Assembly (NCBI RefSeq): GCF_000026365.1 | Contig: NC_012991.1 | Location: 496,001 to 560,000, forward strand | Direction: 5' to 3' | DNA: 64,000 nt | Source: Zygosaccharomyces rouxii | Taxonomy: Eukaryota; Ascomycota; Saccharomycetes; Saccharomycetales; Saccharomycetaceae | Shown here: piece by piece, positions 37,122-45,934 of the stretch | How positions within the stretch are numbered: the first letter of the stretch is position 1 | How the letters are laid out: the number at the start of each line of letters is the position of its first letter | Notes under the pieces: generated by a model | Database searches by the model: none | Told to the model about the DNA's origin: nothing | Seen by the model: only the letters and a program-made list of their open reading frames with translations | Translations under genes and position numbers: made by a program

Positions 37122-39101
37122 CTAAACGCCCTTCTCCTTAACAAGTCTTAGGAGAAGGTTAGCACCCTTGTTAGAATCATCCGTTTGGATTTTGTTCTTA
37201 ATCTTCTTGAAGTCGCCAAAGAATTGTTTGCCTTCTTTCTTACCAAGTAGAGACTCGAAAAGTGCCACGATGGTGAAAGAGCTATCAGGATTGTTAATCC
37301 AATCCAATAAATTGGAAGAATCTATAATTTCGTCGTAAAATTTTTGAGCAAATTTTACTCCCAAGCATGGAACCTTTTCCAATGGTTCAAATCTTTTCTC
37401 CTTGTTATTCCATTTACCACCTTGTATTAGTGCCTTAAGTAATCTTACGGAGAATGGGTGGTGGATAGGGTGGTCCTCTTCGGTAATGTCACCTTTGAAA
37501 GTGATAGCAATACTGTCTACTACGTCTTGGAATAACTGTTGGTCTTTCTCCTTCAAAACTTCATAAACTTCATCGTTGACCAAAAGTTCTGAAATAAATT
37601 GGCAACCTAAGTTCTCAGAAAGAATACCTGAATAGTTCTCTAACACTGTTTGAAGAAATTCGGGAGCGAATTTACCCAATAATTCATGTCTTCTTTGTAG
37701 GAATGGTTTTTTTGAAGTAGCTTCTGATAGTTTGATGTATTTGTTAAATTCCCCGATGACATGAGGGTTGAAATACTTGCTGTCTAACCCAACAAGCAGA
37801 TACAGGAATGGTCTTCTACCATATTTGTGCACTAGAAATTCCTTCATGTTCTCCCTTATAGAAGGTCCAAAAGTCTTATGAACCAAGACGGTATCATCGA
37901 CACAAAATAGTAAAGTGATGAAGGCTGCAGTACCATATTCGTTTTTGATCAATGCCTCTGTATGGTCTCTCAATGATCTTATAATTTGTTTTCTCTCCTT
38001 AGCGTTAGTTCTTGCGATTAAAGTGCAAGCCACTTCAGAACCTTCGGGAGTGTGAACCAATTCTGCAAATGACTCATGCAAAATCTCTATCAATTCTTCG
38101 ATTTCTTTATCGTTGGCAATATGCACAAATTGCCTCATAGCAGCATGCAAGATTTGGAAACCTGTGGAACCCTTTTCCACAGAAGCACTAATAGTACCGA
38201 GTAAATTTTTGGAAATAATAGTTCTCTTTTCCACACTGCTTTCGCATGCTTTTTCGATGGTTAAGCCTTGATGATCATCCCTAAATACAGCATATTCAGA
38301 TCCCCAAAACTCTCTGATCATCTGCTGTTTCTGTTCGTTAGATGCATAAAGTACGTAAAGATCCTCCACCACATAAGCACCCTCACGATGTCTCATCAAT
38401 TTCCTTAAACAACCGTGTAACTCATCGATAATTGTTTGTCTCGATTTTCTTGATCCATAGTGTAACAATTTAACCAGAAGATATTTACCATAGGCAGACG
38501 TTGCCAACAGGTAGAATTTACCCTTTAATGCATCTACAATTTGTTCACGACGCTCCTTCGAGGAGTATTTAACTAGAGTTTGCACCACACGAGATGCATC
38601 GTGCTTGAGAACTAAATCACTTATGCAATCCTTGGATAATTCCCAAACTTGGTCAGAAAGCTCTTGACGTTCAGCTCTGGGAATTGGAGCATTTTTAACA
38701 CGGAGCTTTTCCCATAGGCTTTTAATCTGTTGTACTTGAGTACCACCTTTTCTAGATTGTTTTCTCTCTCTTAACAATTTCCTTTGTTCCTTGTGTTTGC
38801 CCTCAGTATCGTTGTCCTGCTCTTTCACATCACCTTCTTCCTCACCTTCGCTATCTTCTAAACCTCCTTCACCTTCTTCTTGATCAGAACCATCTGCTTC
38901 TTGTTCATCCACATCGTCCAATTCATCCAATTCATCTTCATCCTCAGATCCTAGATCAGAAGGTGCCTTCATCGGTTCATCATATTCTTCATCGGAAGAA
39001 TCGACTGAAATTCTAGGTTTCTTTGCAGTTTGCAAAGTACTCTTTTCAGCTTCAAATGAACGCTTACCGTTTTGCTTATTACGTTTAGCCATGGAAACCA
39101 T
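37122..39101 (-). CDS. PUF6: Pumilio-family RNA-binding protein Puf6
   Basis: Puf6 binds ASH1 mRNA to repress its translation during transport and also acts in 60S ribosome assembly in the nucleolus. The 659-residue protein (Sc 656) has an N-terminal basic/acidic region with a long Asp/Glu stretch (about 34–100). It is followed by the Puf-A-type array of pumilio-like helical repeats (for example DLVLKHDASRVVQTLVKYS and SAYGKYLLVKLLHYGS). The start at 39101 gives MVSMAKRNKQNGKRS; Met4 (39092) may be the true start. The promoter carries PAC and RRPE boxes. Corresponds to YDR496C. Confidence 0.95.
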   Translation of the reverse strand: MVSMAKRNKQNGKRSFEAEKSTLQTAKKPRISVDSSDEEYDEPMKAPSDLGSEDEDELDELDDVDEQEADGSDQEEGEGGLEDSEGEEEGDVKEQDNDTEGKHKEQRKLLRERKQSRKGGTQVQQIKSLWEKLRVKNAPIPRAERQELSDQVWELSKDCISDLVLKHDASRVVQTLVKYSSKERREQIVDALKGKFYLLATSAYGKYLLVKLLHYGSRKSRQTIIDELHGCLRKLMRHREGAYVVEDLYVLYASNEQKQQMIREFWGSEYAVFRDDHQGLTIEKACESSVEKRTIISKNLLGTISASVEKGSTGFQILHAAMRQFVHIANDKEIEELIEILHESFAELVHTPEGSEVACTLIARTNAKERKQIIRSLRDHTEALIKNEYGTAAFITLLFCVDDTVLVHKTFGPSIRENMKEFLVHKYGRRPFLYLLVGLDSKYFNPHVIGEFNKYIKLSEATSKKPFLQRRHELLGKFAPEFLQTVLENYSGILSENLGCQFISELLVNDEVYEVLKEKDQQLFQDVVDSIAITFKGDITEEDHPIHHPFSVRLLKALIQGGKWNNKEKRFEPLEKVPCLGVKFAQKFYDEIIDSSNLLDWINNPDSSFTIVALFESLLGKKEGKQFFGDFKKIKNKIQTDDSNKGANLLLRLVKEKGV

Positions 39102-39547
39102 CTTGAGTTATTGATAAGGACTAAAACTCAATGAGATTTCTATATCTTTAAAGTTACTACTTATTACTGAGAGTTCCACTCTTCCCAGTAGTTAAAGCTC
39201 ATCGCATCGCATCGCATCGCATCATCAAAAATTTTCCAAATCGTGTTTTACGAAAGTGTATTTAAAGTTCAATGATCTTTCTTCTGCCGTAAGAAAGTAT
39301 AATTATATGATGCGACTAAATACAAGGATAATCATAGTAGTAATGGCAAAGTGGTAGTAATAAGTTTCTGATTAACCGGTAACCCAACGTAAATTTTTAT
39401 TTTAGAGTACAGTCGTTATGCATTTATATCATTAGTATATTATTAAAATAAAATTGAAAAGGAAGAATAGAATAAAAGTTCAGCTTAATGGAATAGTAGT
39501 TTGCGATAAAAATCAGAATTTATTTTTAAGAATGCAAATCAGGAGTA
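39102..39547. other. Intergenic, PUF6 promoter and ITR 3' flank
   Basis: The 446-bp gap holds the PAC/RRPE cluster of PUF6 at 39198–39236 (separate entry). The remainder, about 39240–39547, is A/T-rich and presumably contains the 3' end of the next gene's transcript. No gene is seen. Confidence 0.5.
39198..39236. promoter_or_regulatory. PAC box expanded as (ATCGC)4, next to an RRPE box
   Basis: CTCATCGC (39198–39205) is the PAC element. Its last five bases are repeated in tandem, giving ATCGC four times at 39201–39220. The RRPE-type AAAAATTTTC follows at 39227–39236. PAC plus RRPE is the established signature of Sc ribosome-biogenesis promoters (Dot6/Tod6, Stb3). Here it lies 97–135 bp upstream of PUF6, which is such a gene. 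Confidence 0.75.
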
Positions 39548-41329
39548 TTAATCACCCATAATTTCATTTCTAGGAATTTTATGCTGAGCAGCTGCCTTTG
39601 CAGCTGCTGCTTGTTTTTTCCTGTGTTTGGCCAATTCTTTTGATTTTTTAATACCGAATCCATTCTTTAGGACCTCTTGAACTTCTTCCAATTCCAAGCC
39701 TGATAATTCTGGGTAGCAAAAATAGATAAATACCGAAGACACAGCTGCTATAGCTGCGAAAAGGGCAAATGTACCCGATGGTGTAATATTTTGCAACATC
39801 GTTAAGAAACAAGCTGCAATGACTAAGGAACCAGCCCAATTAGTTGCAGTGGATAATGAAGTACCGACCCCTCTAACGTTTTGAGGGAACAATTCAGATT
39901 GTTGCCAAGGAACGGTACCAATACCCAATGCGTAGAATGCAGCATACACAACGATGAATACAATGATTAGAATACCCCAAGAGGTGAAACCACTATGTTC
40001 TACGATAGCACTTGTGCCTTCGAATTTAATACCAATGAAATGGAATGAAATAGCACAGATAATTAAAGCTACCATCATACCTGGAACACCAATCAACAAG
40101 ATAGGTCTACGTCCCAGTTTATCGATGGTGAAGAAGGCTATCACTGTAAAGACGAAATTCGTACCAGAGACAATCAAAGAAACTGCAGAAGAATTGTTGA
40201 ATCCCACTGTCTCAAAAATAGTTCCTGAGAAATACATCAGTGAATTGAAACCAGTAAATTGTTGAATACCTTGGAGACCGCAAGCGATGATTAAAGCTCT
40301 TAAATTGGCGGGATTAGCGTGCAATTCTTTAGTCATGTTCCAAACCTTATCCAAAACATTCTTACCATCAATACCATCATTCAATTCATGCAATTCTTTG
40401 ACCTTAGCATCGATAACGCGGTCTGGTGCACGACGGTAAGTTCTTCTCAAAACTTTTCTAGCAGATTCAACATCATTTTTCATAACATAGTATCTGGGGG
40501 TATCTGGCAAAAACATGAAAAATGCAAATTGTAATGCCACTGGGATCAGTGCCAATCCAACCAGAACCCTCCAGCCGTTATTAACATGCGTTAAACCTGC
40601 ACCACAAGCATATGCAACTAATTGGCCACCAGTTACACACAATGAGTTGATAACCGTTAACCTACCTCTAATCATACTAGGAGCGATTTCACCGATGAAT
40701 AATGGTGCTACCAAAGAACCAACACCAACACCAAAACCCATAATTAATCTACCTGCAGCCATTTGCCAGTACTTATGAGCACAAACTTGTAGCACAATTC
40801 CTACGAGGAACATGACATTAGATGCCATAATAGAGGGTTTTCTACCAATAATATCAGCAACAATACCGGCGAAAAGACTCGATATGAAAGCACCTAGAGA
40901 GGTAGCTGCTGTTAGAATTTCCTTATCACCATAAGAAAGTGTTTTATTAGAAAGATCTTGTTTGACTGAGGTCAATGCACTAGAAATATAACCTGTATCG
41001 TAACCAAACATGAATCCTGAAATAGAGGAAACAAGAGTCAAAACGATAACAAACCACGAAAGACCTTCATCATATTCGTCAGAGAATACCGATTGTTCAT
41101 CGTAACCATCTTCAAAATCTTTTTTGTCTTCACCATCAGCTTCACCATCAACAAAGGTTGAATATGGTCCGGCATTTTGCTCGTCTGCACCATATGTCAA
41201 CGTTTGAGTGGCATTCTCTTTAATGTTATCATTGGAAGTTTCCAATTGAGAATTAGCTCCACTGCCTTCTAATGACGAAACCTCCTCATTCTGAGGTGGC
41301 GTTTTTGAACGGCTCCACTGAAGCTTCAT
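39548..41329 (-). CDS. ITR1: Myo-inositol transporter Itr1/Itr2 (MFS sugar-porter family)
   Basis: Itr proteins are plasma-membrane H+/myo-inositol symporters. The 593-residue protein (Sc Itr1 584) has a long acidic cytosolic N-terminus (about 1–90), twelve predicted helices, and sugar-porter motifs: [28 protein letters not shown] (variant of PESPR), [22 protein letters not shown] and [14 protein letters not shown]. The C-terminus is Lys/Ala-rich and could carry endocytic ubiquitylation sites, as known for Itr1. It is one gene for YDR497C and YOL103W. The upstream region carries an Ino2/Ino4-type core and five copies of a palindromic 9-mer (separate entries). Confidence 0.95.
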   Translation of the reverse strand: MKLQWSRSKTPPQNEEVSSLEGSGANSQLETSNDNIKENATQTLTYGADEQNAGPYSTFVDGEADGEDKKDFEDGYDEQSVFSDEYDEGLSWFVIVLTLVSSISGFMFGYDTGYISSALTSVKQDLSNKTLSYGDKEILTAATSLGAFISSLFAGIVADIIGRKPSIMASNVMFLVGIVLQVCAHKYWQMAAGRLIMGFGVGVGSLVAPLFIGEIAPSMIRGRLTVINSLCVTGGQLVAYACGAGLTHVNNGWRVLVGLALIPVALQFAFFMFLPDTPRYYVMKNDVESARKVLRRTYRRAPDRVIDAKVKELHELNDGIDGKNVLDKVWNMTKELHANPANLRALIIACGLQGIQQFTGFNSLMYFSGTIFETVGFNNSSAVSLIVSGTNFVFTVIAFFTIDKLGRRPILLIGVPGMMVALIICAISFHFIGIKFEGTSAIVEHSGFTSWGILIIVFIVVYAAFYALGIGTVPWQQSELFPQNVRGVGTSLSTATNWAGSLVIAACFLTMLQNITPSGTFALFAAIAAVSSVFIYFCYPELSGLELEEVQEVLKNGFGIKKSKELAKHRKKQAAAAKAAAQHKIPRNEIMGD

Positions 41330-41498
41330 GCTTATAATTTGAATAGGAAAACTATATTAGGATGATCTAACAATGTGATACGATGCTATGACCAGTGGTA
41401 AACAGCACCTAATTCGACCCAATTCAATTAATCGTTCTTCGAAATAAATTCCCACTGGACACTAGGATGGGATACTTACTTATGTGAACTAGCAAAGG

Positions 41499-42076
41499 TT
41501 CGCCGAATCCTCCAGATTGTGAGGACAGATTACTTCCCTTTTTATATACTGTAGACTCGGCGATTCTCTGAAACTGCCCTAGCAAAAATTCGCCGAAATT
41601 TTTTTTAAATCCATTTGTTTTTTTCAGTGGTCTTTCCCGAACAGGAGATATTGCCCGTATCGTCTAAGATTAGGCGATGCGTAACAATAACCCTCAATTT
41701 GCTTCTTGAGCAGAGTGAATCAGCATGAGGCAGGAGGAGTACGTAGTGGTATATCCAGCAGAGCTGGGGGTGATTGGTAAGTACGTAGTATCTATTGTTA
41801 AGAGGAATTCTAAGAGAAACTCTATGAGAAGCCCTATGAGAAAAGCATTAATCAATTACAGTTCATCTGTATTATTTGCCCTTGTTTCGTAATGCTCCGT
41901 TGCTCGATCGCATGTTATAATGATACTTTAAGCTCCTTTTTCTCATTCACATGCGTTTTGATTGTTGACGCACCATGAGCGGTGTTTTCTAACAAAATAA
42001 TTTCGGCGAAATTTCGGCGAAATTTCGCTGCGCCATCTTTTGGAGGGTGAGTTGTATGTAGTTAAAATTCGCCGAA
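41499..42076. promoter_or_regulatory. Cluster of five TTCGNCGAA palindromes upstream of ITR1
   Basis: Exact matches occur at 41499–41507, 41589–41597, 42002–42010, 42013–42021 and 42068–42076 (the last lies within the region before SEC20's stop). The first two sit in a longer repeat, CTAGCAAA-RR-TTCGCCGAA. The third and fourth form a tandem with 11-bp spacing, about one helical turn. I do not recognise the factor. The inverted half-sites suggest a dimeric DNA-binding protein (inference). Confidence 0.6.
41946..41953 (-). promoter_or_regulatory. ICRE/UASino core upstream of ITR1
   Basis: TTCACATG (CATGTGAA on the minus strand) is the core of the Ino2/Ino4 binding element, consensus CATGTGAAAT. 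Sc ITR1 is controlled by inositol through Ino2/Ino4, so conservation here is plausible. The distance to the start (about 620 bp) is large. Confidence 0.4.
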
Positions 42077-42122
42077 CTTGGAAAGAATGGGGGGAGGGGC
42101 CTTGGACCGATAAAATACATTT

Positions 42123-43163
42123 TCAAAGTTCATCATGTGGGAAGATTCGGTCCATAGCTTGGTCGACGACTTGCTCAAGGGATTTTGTATTTGCTGAAAG
42201 TAGATCCAAAGATGCCGAAGTAGCTGAAGTAGGAGTAGTAGTAGTAGCGCTAGTAGTAGCAGTGGCTACAGTATCCATTGTTGGTGACAAAGGCATTGAG
42301 CTCTGTTTCCTTACCAGTCCAATGGATATCAGTATGGTTTTGAAAAAACGGAATAGAACCCATAGTACCAATTTACATGGTAATTTAAAGATACGCCTCC
42401 ATAGAACCCATGTAATGCAGAGACATAGAAATCCCAGTGATAGGTAAACATCTCTTTTTTCTTGGCGAGATGCCTTTTCCAAATGTTTCACGAGTTGAGA
42501 AGTTTTGTCAAAAACAAATCCTAATTGAGAATATTTATCATTCATTTGTGATAGTGAGCTGGTCTGTTGCTTCAATTCGTCTAAATTCAGGTCACTCTGC
42601 AATACACCAGCTTGTAGAATTTGATTACCTCTAATCAAATTGGCACTAACTTGTTTGGTCTTGCTTAGTACTTGATCGCTTGTGTTGGCTGGTTTTGTTG
42701 TAGCCGTTGTTGCTTTTTGGTTAGCGGGTTGTTGTTGTTGCTGTTGTTCTTCCCATTCTAGTGCATTACGTTCAATTGCTTCATCCCTTTTGGAATCCAC
42801 CTGTGCTAGTGCGTCCTGGTGTGCTTTCCTGATAAACTCCTTTAGTTTCGTTTTATACTCTGTGAGCCAATCGGTGAAATTTACCAACTGTACTATTTCT
42901 TCTAGAACTGTTTCGTACTGATCGGGTTCTTGATTGACCACTTGGAGGCTCATTCCATGGCTTGTTTTTGTCCAATACAACTTTAAAAGCCTCTTCTCGT
43001 GGTTAAGACATACTACAGCGGCTTTGAGTAGCGACTCGAATTCGATTATCATCTCTGATACTTTTGTATGTTTCTCATCAGCACAGCTCAATCCTATCTC
43101 CCTCAATTCTTGCATCATGGCGGTCTGTAACGACCTCAAATCTTGTGCATATACCAGAACCAT
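42123..43163 (-). CDS. SEC20: ER t-SNARE Sec20 with C-terminal HDEL
   Basis: Sec20 is a SNARE of the ER for retrograde COPI vesicles, acting with Ufe1, Use1, Dsl1 and Tip20. The 346-residue protein (Sc 383) has a helical N-terminal cytosolic part, a polyglutamine stretch (QQQQQQ near 145), and a SNARE-like helix. A hydrophobic region follows (VYLSLGFLCLCITWVLWRRI and a second segment). The lumenal C-terminal part is Thr/Ala-rich and ends in HDEL, the retrieval signal that makes this assignment firm. The ATG at 43163 is the start; the longer frame begins at TTG. Corresponds to YDR498C. Confidence 0.94.
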   Translation of the reverse strand: MVLVYAQDLRSLQTAMMQELREIGLSCADEKHTKVSEMIIEFESLLKAAVVCLNHEKRLLKLYWTKTSHGMSLQVVNQEPDQYETVLEEIVQLVNFTDWLTEYKTKLKEFIRKAHQDALAQVDSKRDEAIERNALEWEEQQQQQQPANQKATTATTKPANTSDQVLSKTKQVSANLIRGNQILQAGVLQSDLNLDELKQQTSSLSQMNDKYSQLGFVFDKTSQLVKHLEKASRQEKRDVYLSLGFLCLCITWVLWRRIFKLPCKLVLWVLFRFFKTILISIGLVRKQSSMPLSPTMDTVATATTSATTTTPTSATSASLDLLSANTKSLEQVVDQAMDRIFPHDEL

Positions 43164-43321
43164 GACCAATTGGTTATACTTGTACTTGAAGCTTGATCTA
43201 TTCTTTTCGATATCGCACGTTGGTTTGGAGATTCAACCAAATGAACTGTTAATACCTACCTATTTCAAATAATATTTTCGTCCATGGTGATATTATTGAG
43301 AAAATAAAAAGGGCGAAAAGC

Positions 43322-43334
43322 TGAGCGGCTAAAT
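43322..43334 (+). promoter_or_regulatory. URS1-like Ume6 site upstream of the NDJ1 candidate
   Basis: TGAGCGGCTAAAT shares GCGGCTAAAT with the URS1 consensus TCGGCGGCTAAAT, with two mismatches on the 5' side. It lies 79 bp upstream of the start codon, a usual place for early meiotic genes. It supports, but does not prove, the meiotic assignment of the next gene. Confidence 0.4.
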
Positions 43335-43412
43335 GTTATTTCTTTGTTGAACAACCCGTTGGTTTTAGGAACCCAAAGCAAGAAACAAGTTCCTTTTTCT
43401 TCCACCTAGAAT

Positions 43413-44387
43413 ATGTCTGATTCTGAAGTCAAACCTGAGTTTTCGAGTCTCCTGTTAGTTTCCAGTGCACGGTCTACTACATTGCCAATTAAGGCGCCAA
43501 CACCAGTTTTCCCGCCGAGCCAATTTGTCGATACTATAAGGGATAGAAGGGTGGCATTATGTCCCAGTAGCTGTTTTCTATTATACAGCTTAAACTCTGC
43601 TAAACTGACTTTTGACACCAGCCAAACAAGTGAAGTACCATTCGAATTGTTTAAAGAATGTTATCATAAGAACAAGTCAAGATTTGATCTCAGCAAGTAT
43701 TTTGAAGTTGATAAGATGGACGTACCTTTAGATCAAGAGCTTACTTTTGAAGGTACCACCATCAGCGAAACTTCTAAGGAAGAGGTATCTGTCTTGCCGC
43801 TGATCCTGAAATATCATAGGACTACAGCAAATTTAAACACTGAAAAACACCTAATGGCACATCTGACCAAATTGAAAGCCTTGTTTAAAAGGTTTGTTGA
43901 TCGAAAAGTGTCTAACCTTTATATCAATTGGCTCAAGCTGATAGAATCATACGTGGAACTCGTGTTTCGAGACCTGCTAGTTAAGTGGTGTCAGTGGTTA
44001 CATACGGTAAGGGCAATGGGTCATCGTCGTAGCGTGCAAACTGTGCTACGCATGTGGTTAAATCGTCTTTGTAAACAGTTTTGGTCCAGGTACTTTGTAT
44101 TTGAAAATGGGCAGAAAAATTCGGTAAACGACATGGGACGTCGTTTGATTCGGTTTGCACAGGCAAGTGAATGGAACTTAGATGGTACAAGTGCAAGCTA
44201 TGGAGTTTGGATAGATTCCAAAAATGGTATAATTCTTTTTGCAAGTGGGTTAGTCTTTGAGCAAGTACAGGTTTGTCCCATGTATGGAACGTGTATTGAC
44301 CAAATTGCACCAGAGGCAATTACTACGAAGTTGCTATTTTATGTAAACGTAGCAATTATTGAGTGTTTTGTGAATGAAATATCATGA
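43413..44387 (+). CDS. NDJ1: Probable meiotic telomere/bouquet protein Ndj1
   Basis: The 324-residue protein (Sc Ndj1 352) has no domain I can name. It begins MSDSEVKPEFSSLLLVSS, has a basic helical middle (MAHLTKLKALFKRFVDRKVSN and the Trp/Arg-rich RRSVQTVLRMWLNRLCKQFW), and a hydrophobic C-terminal part. Its position and strand after ITR/SEC20 and before the YOL105C homologue match YOL104C. Ndj1 is a fast-evolving, meiosis-specific protein that links telomeres to the nuclear envelope, so weak sequence recognition is expected. A URS1-like box upstream fits an early meiotic gene. The call is largely from gene order. Confidence 0.65.
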   Translation: MSDSEVKPEFSSLLLVSSARSTTLPIKAPTPVFPPSQFVDTIRDRRVALCPSSCFLLYSLNSAKLTFDTSQTSEVPFELFKECYHKNKSRFDLSKYFEVDKMDVPLDQELTFEGTTISETSKEEVSVLPLILKYHRTTANLNTEKHLMAHLTKLKALFKRFVDRKVSNLYINWLKLIESYVELVFRDLLVKWCQWLHTVRAMGHRRSVQTVLRMWLNRLCKQFWSRYFVFENGQKNSVNDMGRRLIRFAQASEWNLDGTSASYGVWIDSKNGIILFASGLVFEQVQVCPMYGTCIDQIAPEAITTKLLFYVNVAIIECFVNEIS

Positions 44388-44623
44388 TAAGAAGGCAAAC
44401 CATAATAATTAAAGGAGAACGAATAAAAATGCACTTGCTCATCGTACTTTGTTCTGATTTTTTTGTTCGTTGCTAGCGCCACACGATAAGTTCCTTCGTA
44501 TTTTTACTTCGCGGCGCAGGATGAATTACTAGAACATTTAAAAAAAAGAAGGGACTTACATGTTGAATTCTTACTTCTCTACCTCTCATCGCTGTACAAT
44601 ACTCCAAAACTATTGAACTAGTC

Positions 44624-45934
44624 ATGGCTCTCAATCCCAAAACTCGACCAATTGAATTCGGTGGACCCGCTGGTGTGTTGGGTCTGGCATTAGGTTTACC
44701 CATTTTCACTGTCTTTCTGAACCAAATGGTTAGGCCGGACTACTACATTCGGGGGTTCTTCTGCAATTTTGATTTTGCACAGTTGTGGAACGGTATTAAA
44801 CCTTGGCATTATTATTTGACACGCTATGATCTTTGGACTTATTACACAGTTTGGTTTGTTTCGCTGGCAGTAATGAGTGTGATTTTACCAGGAAAACACA
44901 TGCAAGGATTACCATTAAGGGATGGTACTAAGTTGCCCTACAAGATTAATGGAATTGCCATAAGTAGTGCATTGGCTTTGGTTCTCTCTGCCCGTTGGAC
45001 TCTTACAGGGGGTCAAATGCCTGAATTGCAATTTCTTTATGACAATCATACAGATATATGCATTATCACAATCCTATTTTCGTTGGTTCTTTCCATCTTG
45101 TGCTATTTAGCAAGTTTTGTACCTCTGTTACGTGGGAATAATGGTGTGGGTACTAGGGAGAGAATATTGGCTGCCCCAGGTCATACAGGAAATTGTATTT
45201 ATGATTGGTTTTTGGGCAGAGAATTAAACCCCAGATTGGGACCCTTAGATGTGAAATTATTCTGTGAACTACGTCCAGGAATGCTTCTCTGGCTCTTAAT
45301 TAATCTATCGTGCTTACATCATGTTTATTTGCAAACTGGTCAATTCAACAACTCATTGATACTGGTGAACTTTTTGCAAGGTTTATATATCCTAGATGGG
45401 GTTCTTAATGAGGAAGGGGTGTTAAGCATGATGGATATCGCCACAGATGGGTTTGGATTCATGTTAGCATTTGGCGATTTGACACTAGTACCTTTCACCT
45501 ATTCGTTACAATGTCGTTACTTAAGCGTTTCTCCCCTGGTGTTTTCCCCATATCACATTGCTGCCATCATTGCTGTCATGACTCTTGGTTTCTACATCTT
45601 CAAGGCATCTAACCATGAGAAGGCTATGTTCCGTGCAGGTAAACTACCTCATTTAAAATCGATTAAAACTGCTACTGGAACTTCTCTACTGTGTGATAGT
45701 TGGTGGTCACTTTCACAACATACTAACTATTTTGGTGATTGGCTAGTCTCTCTGTCCTGGTGCCTTGCAACGGGCTTCCAAACTCCTTTGACCTATTACT
45801 ACTCTGCTTATTTTGCCACACTCCTATTGCACCGTCAACAACGTGATAGTCACAAGTGCCGTTCGAAATACGGTGCCAGTTGGCAAGAGTACGAATCTAA
45901 GGTTCCTTACAAGATTGTACCCTACGTATACTAA
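44624..45934 (+). CDS. ERG24: Sterol C-14 reductase Erg24
   Basis: Erg24 reduces the C14=C15 double bond left by lanosterol 14-alpha-demethylase, using NADPH, in the ER; it is a target of morpholine fungicides. The 436-residue protein (Sc 438) is polytopic and carries the ERG4/ERG24 signatures: GRELNPRLGPLDVKLFCELR, and LLCDSWWSLSQHTNYFGDWL near the C-terminus. It ends with the conserved SKYGASWQEYESKVPYKIVP. The coding end overlaps that of HCH1 on the other strand by 4 bp. Corresponds to YNL280C and is the first gene from the YNL block. Confidence 0.96.
   Translation: MALNPKTRPIEFGGPAGVLGLALGLPIFTVFLNQMVRPDYYIRGFFCNFDFAQLWNGIKPWHYYLTRYDLWTYYTVWFVSLAVMSVILPGKHMQGLPLRDGTKLPYKINGIAISSALALVLSARWTLTGGQMPELQFLYDNHTDICIITILFSLVLSILCYLASFVPLLRGNNGVGTRERILAAPGHTGNCIYDWFLGRELNPRLGPLDVKLFCELRPGMLLWLLINLSCLHHVYLQTGQFNNSLILVNFLQGLYILDGVLNEEGVLSMMDIATDGFGFMLAFGDLTLVPFTYSLQCRYLSVSPLVFSPYHIAAIIAVMTLGFYIFKASNHEKAMFRAGKLPHLKSIKTATGTSLLCDSWWSLSQHTNYFGDWLVSLSWCLATGFQTPLTYYYSAYFATLLLHRQQRDSHKCRSKYGASWQEYESKVPYKIVPYVY

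Larger units (their letters stand above)
41330..42122. other. Intergenic, ITR promoter region
   Basis: The 793-bp region upstream of ITR1 ends at the SEC20 stop. It contains five TTCGNCGAA sites, the ICRE-type core TTCACATG (41946–41953), and a 55-codon + strand ORF (41725–41892) of doubtful status. The spacing suggests most of it is ITR promoter. Confidence 0.55.
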
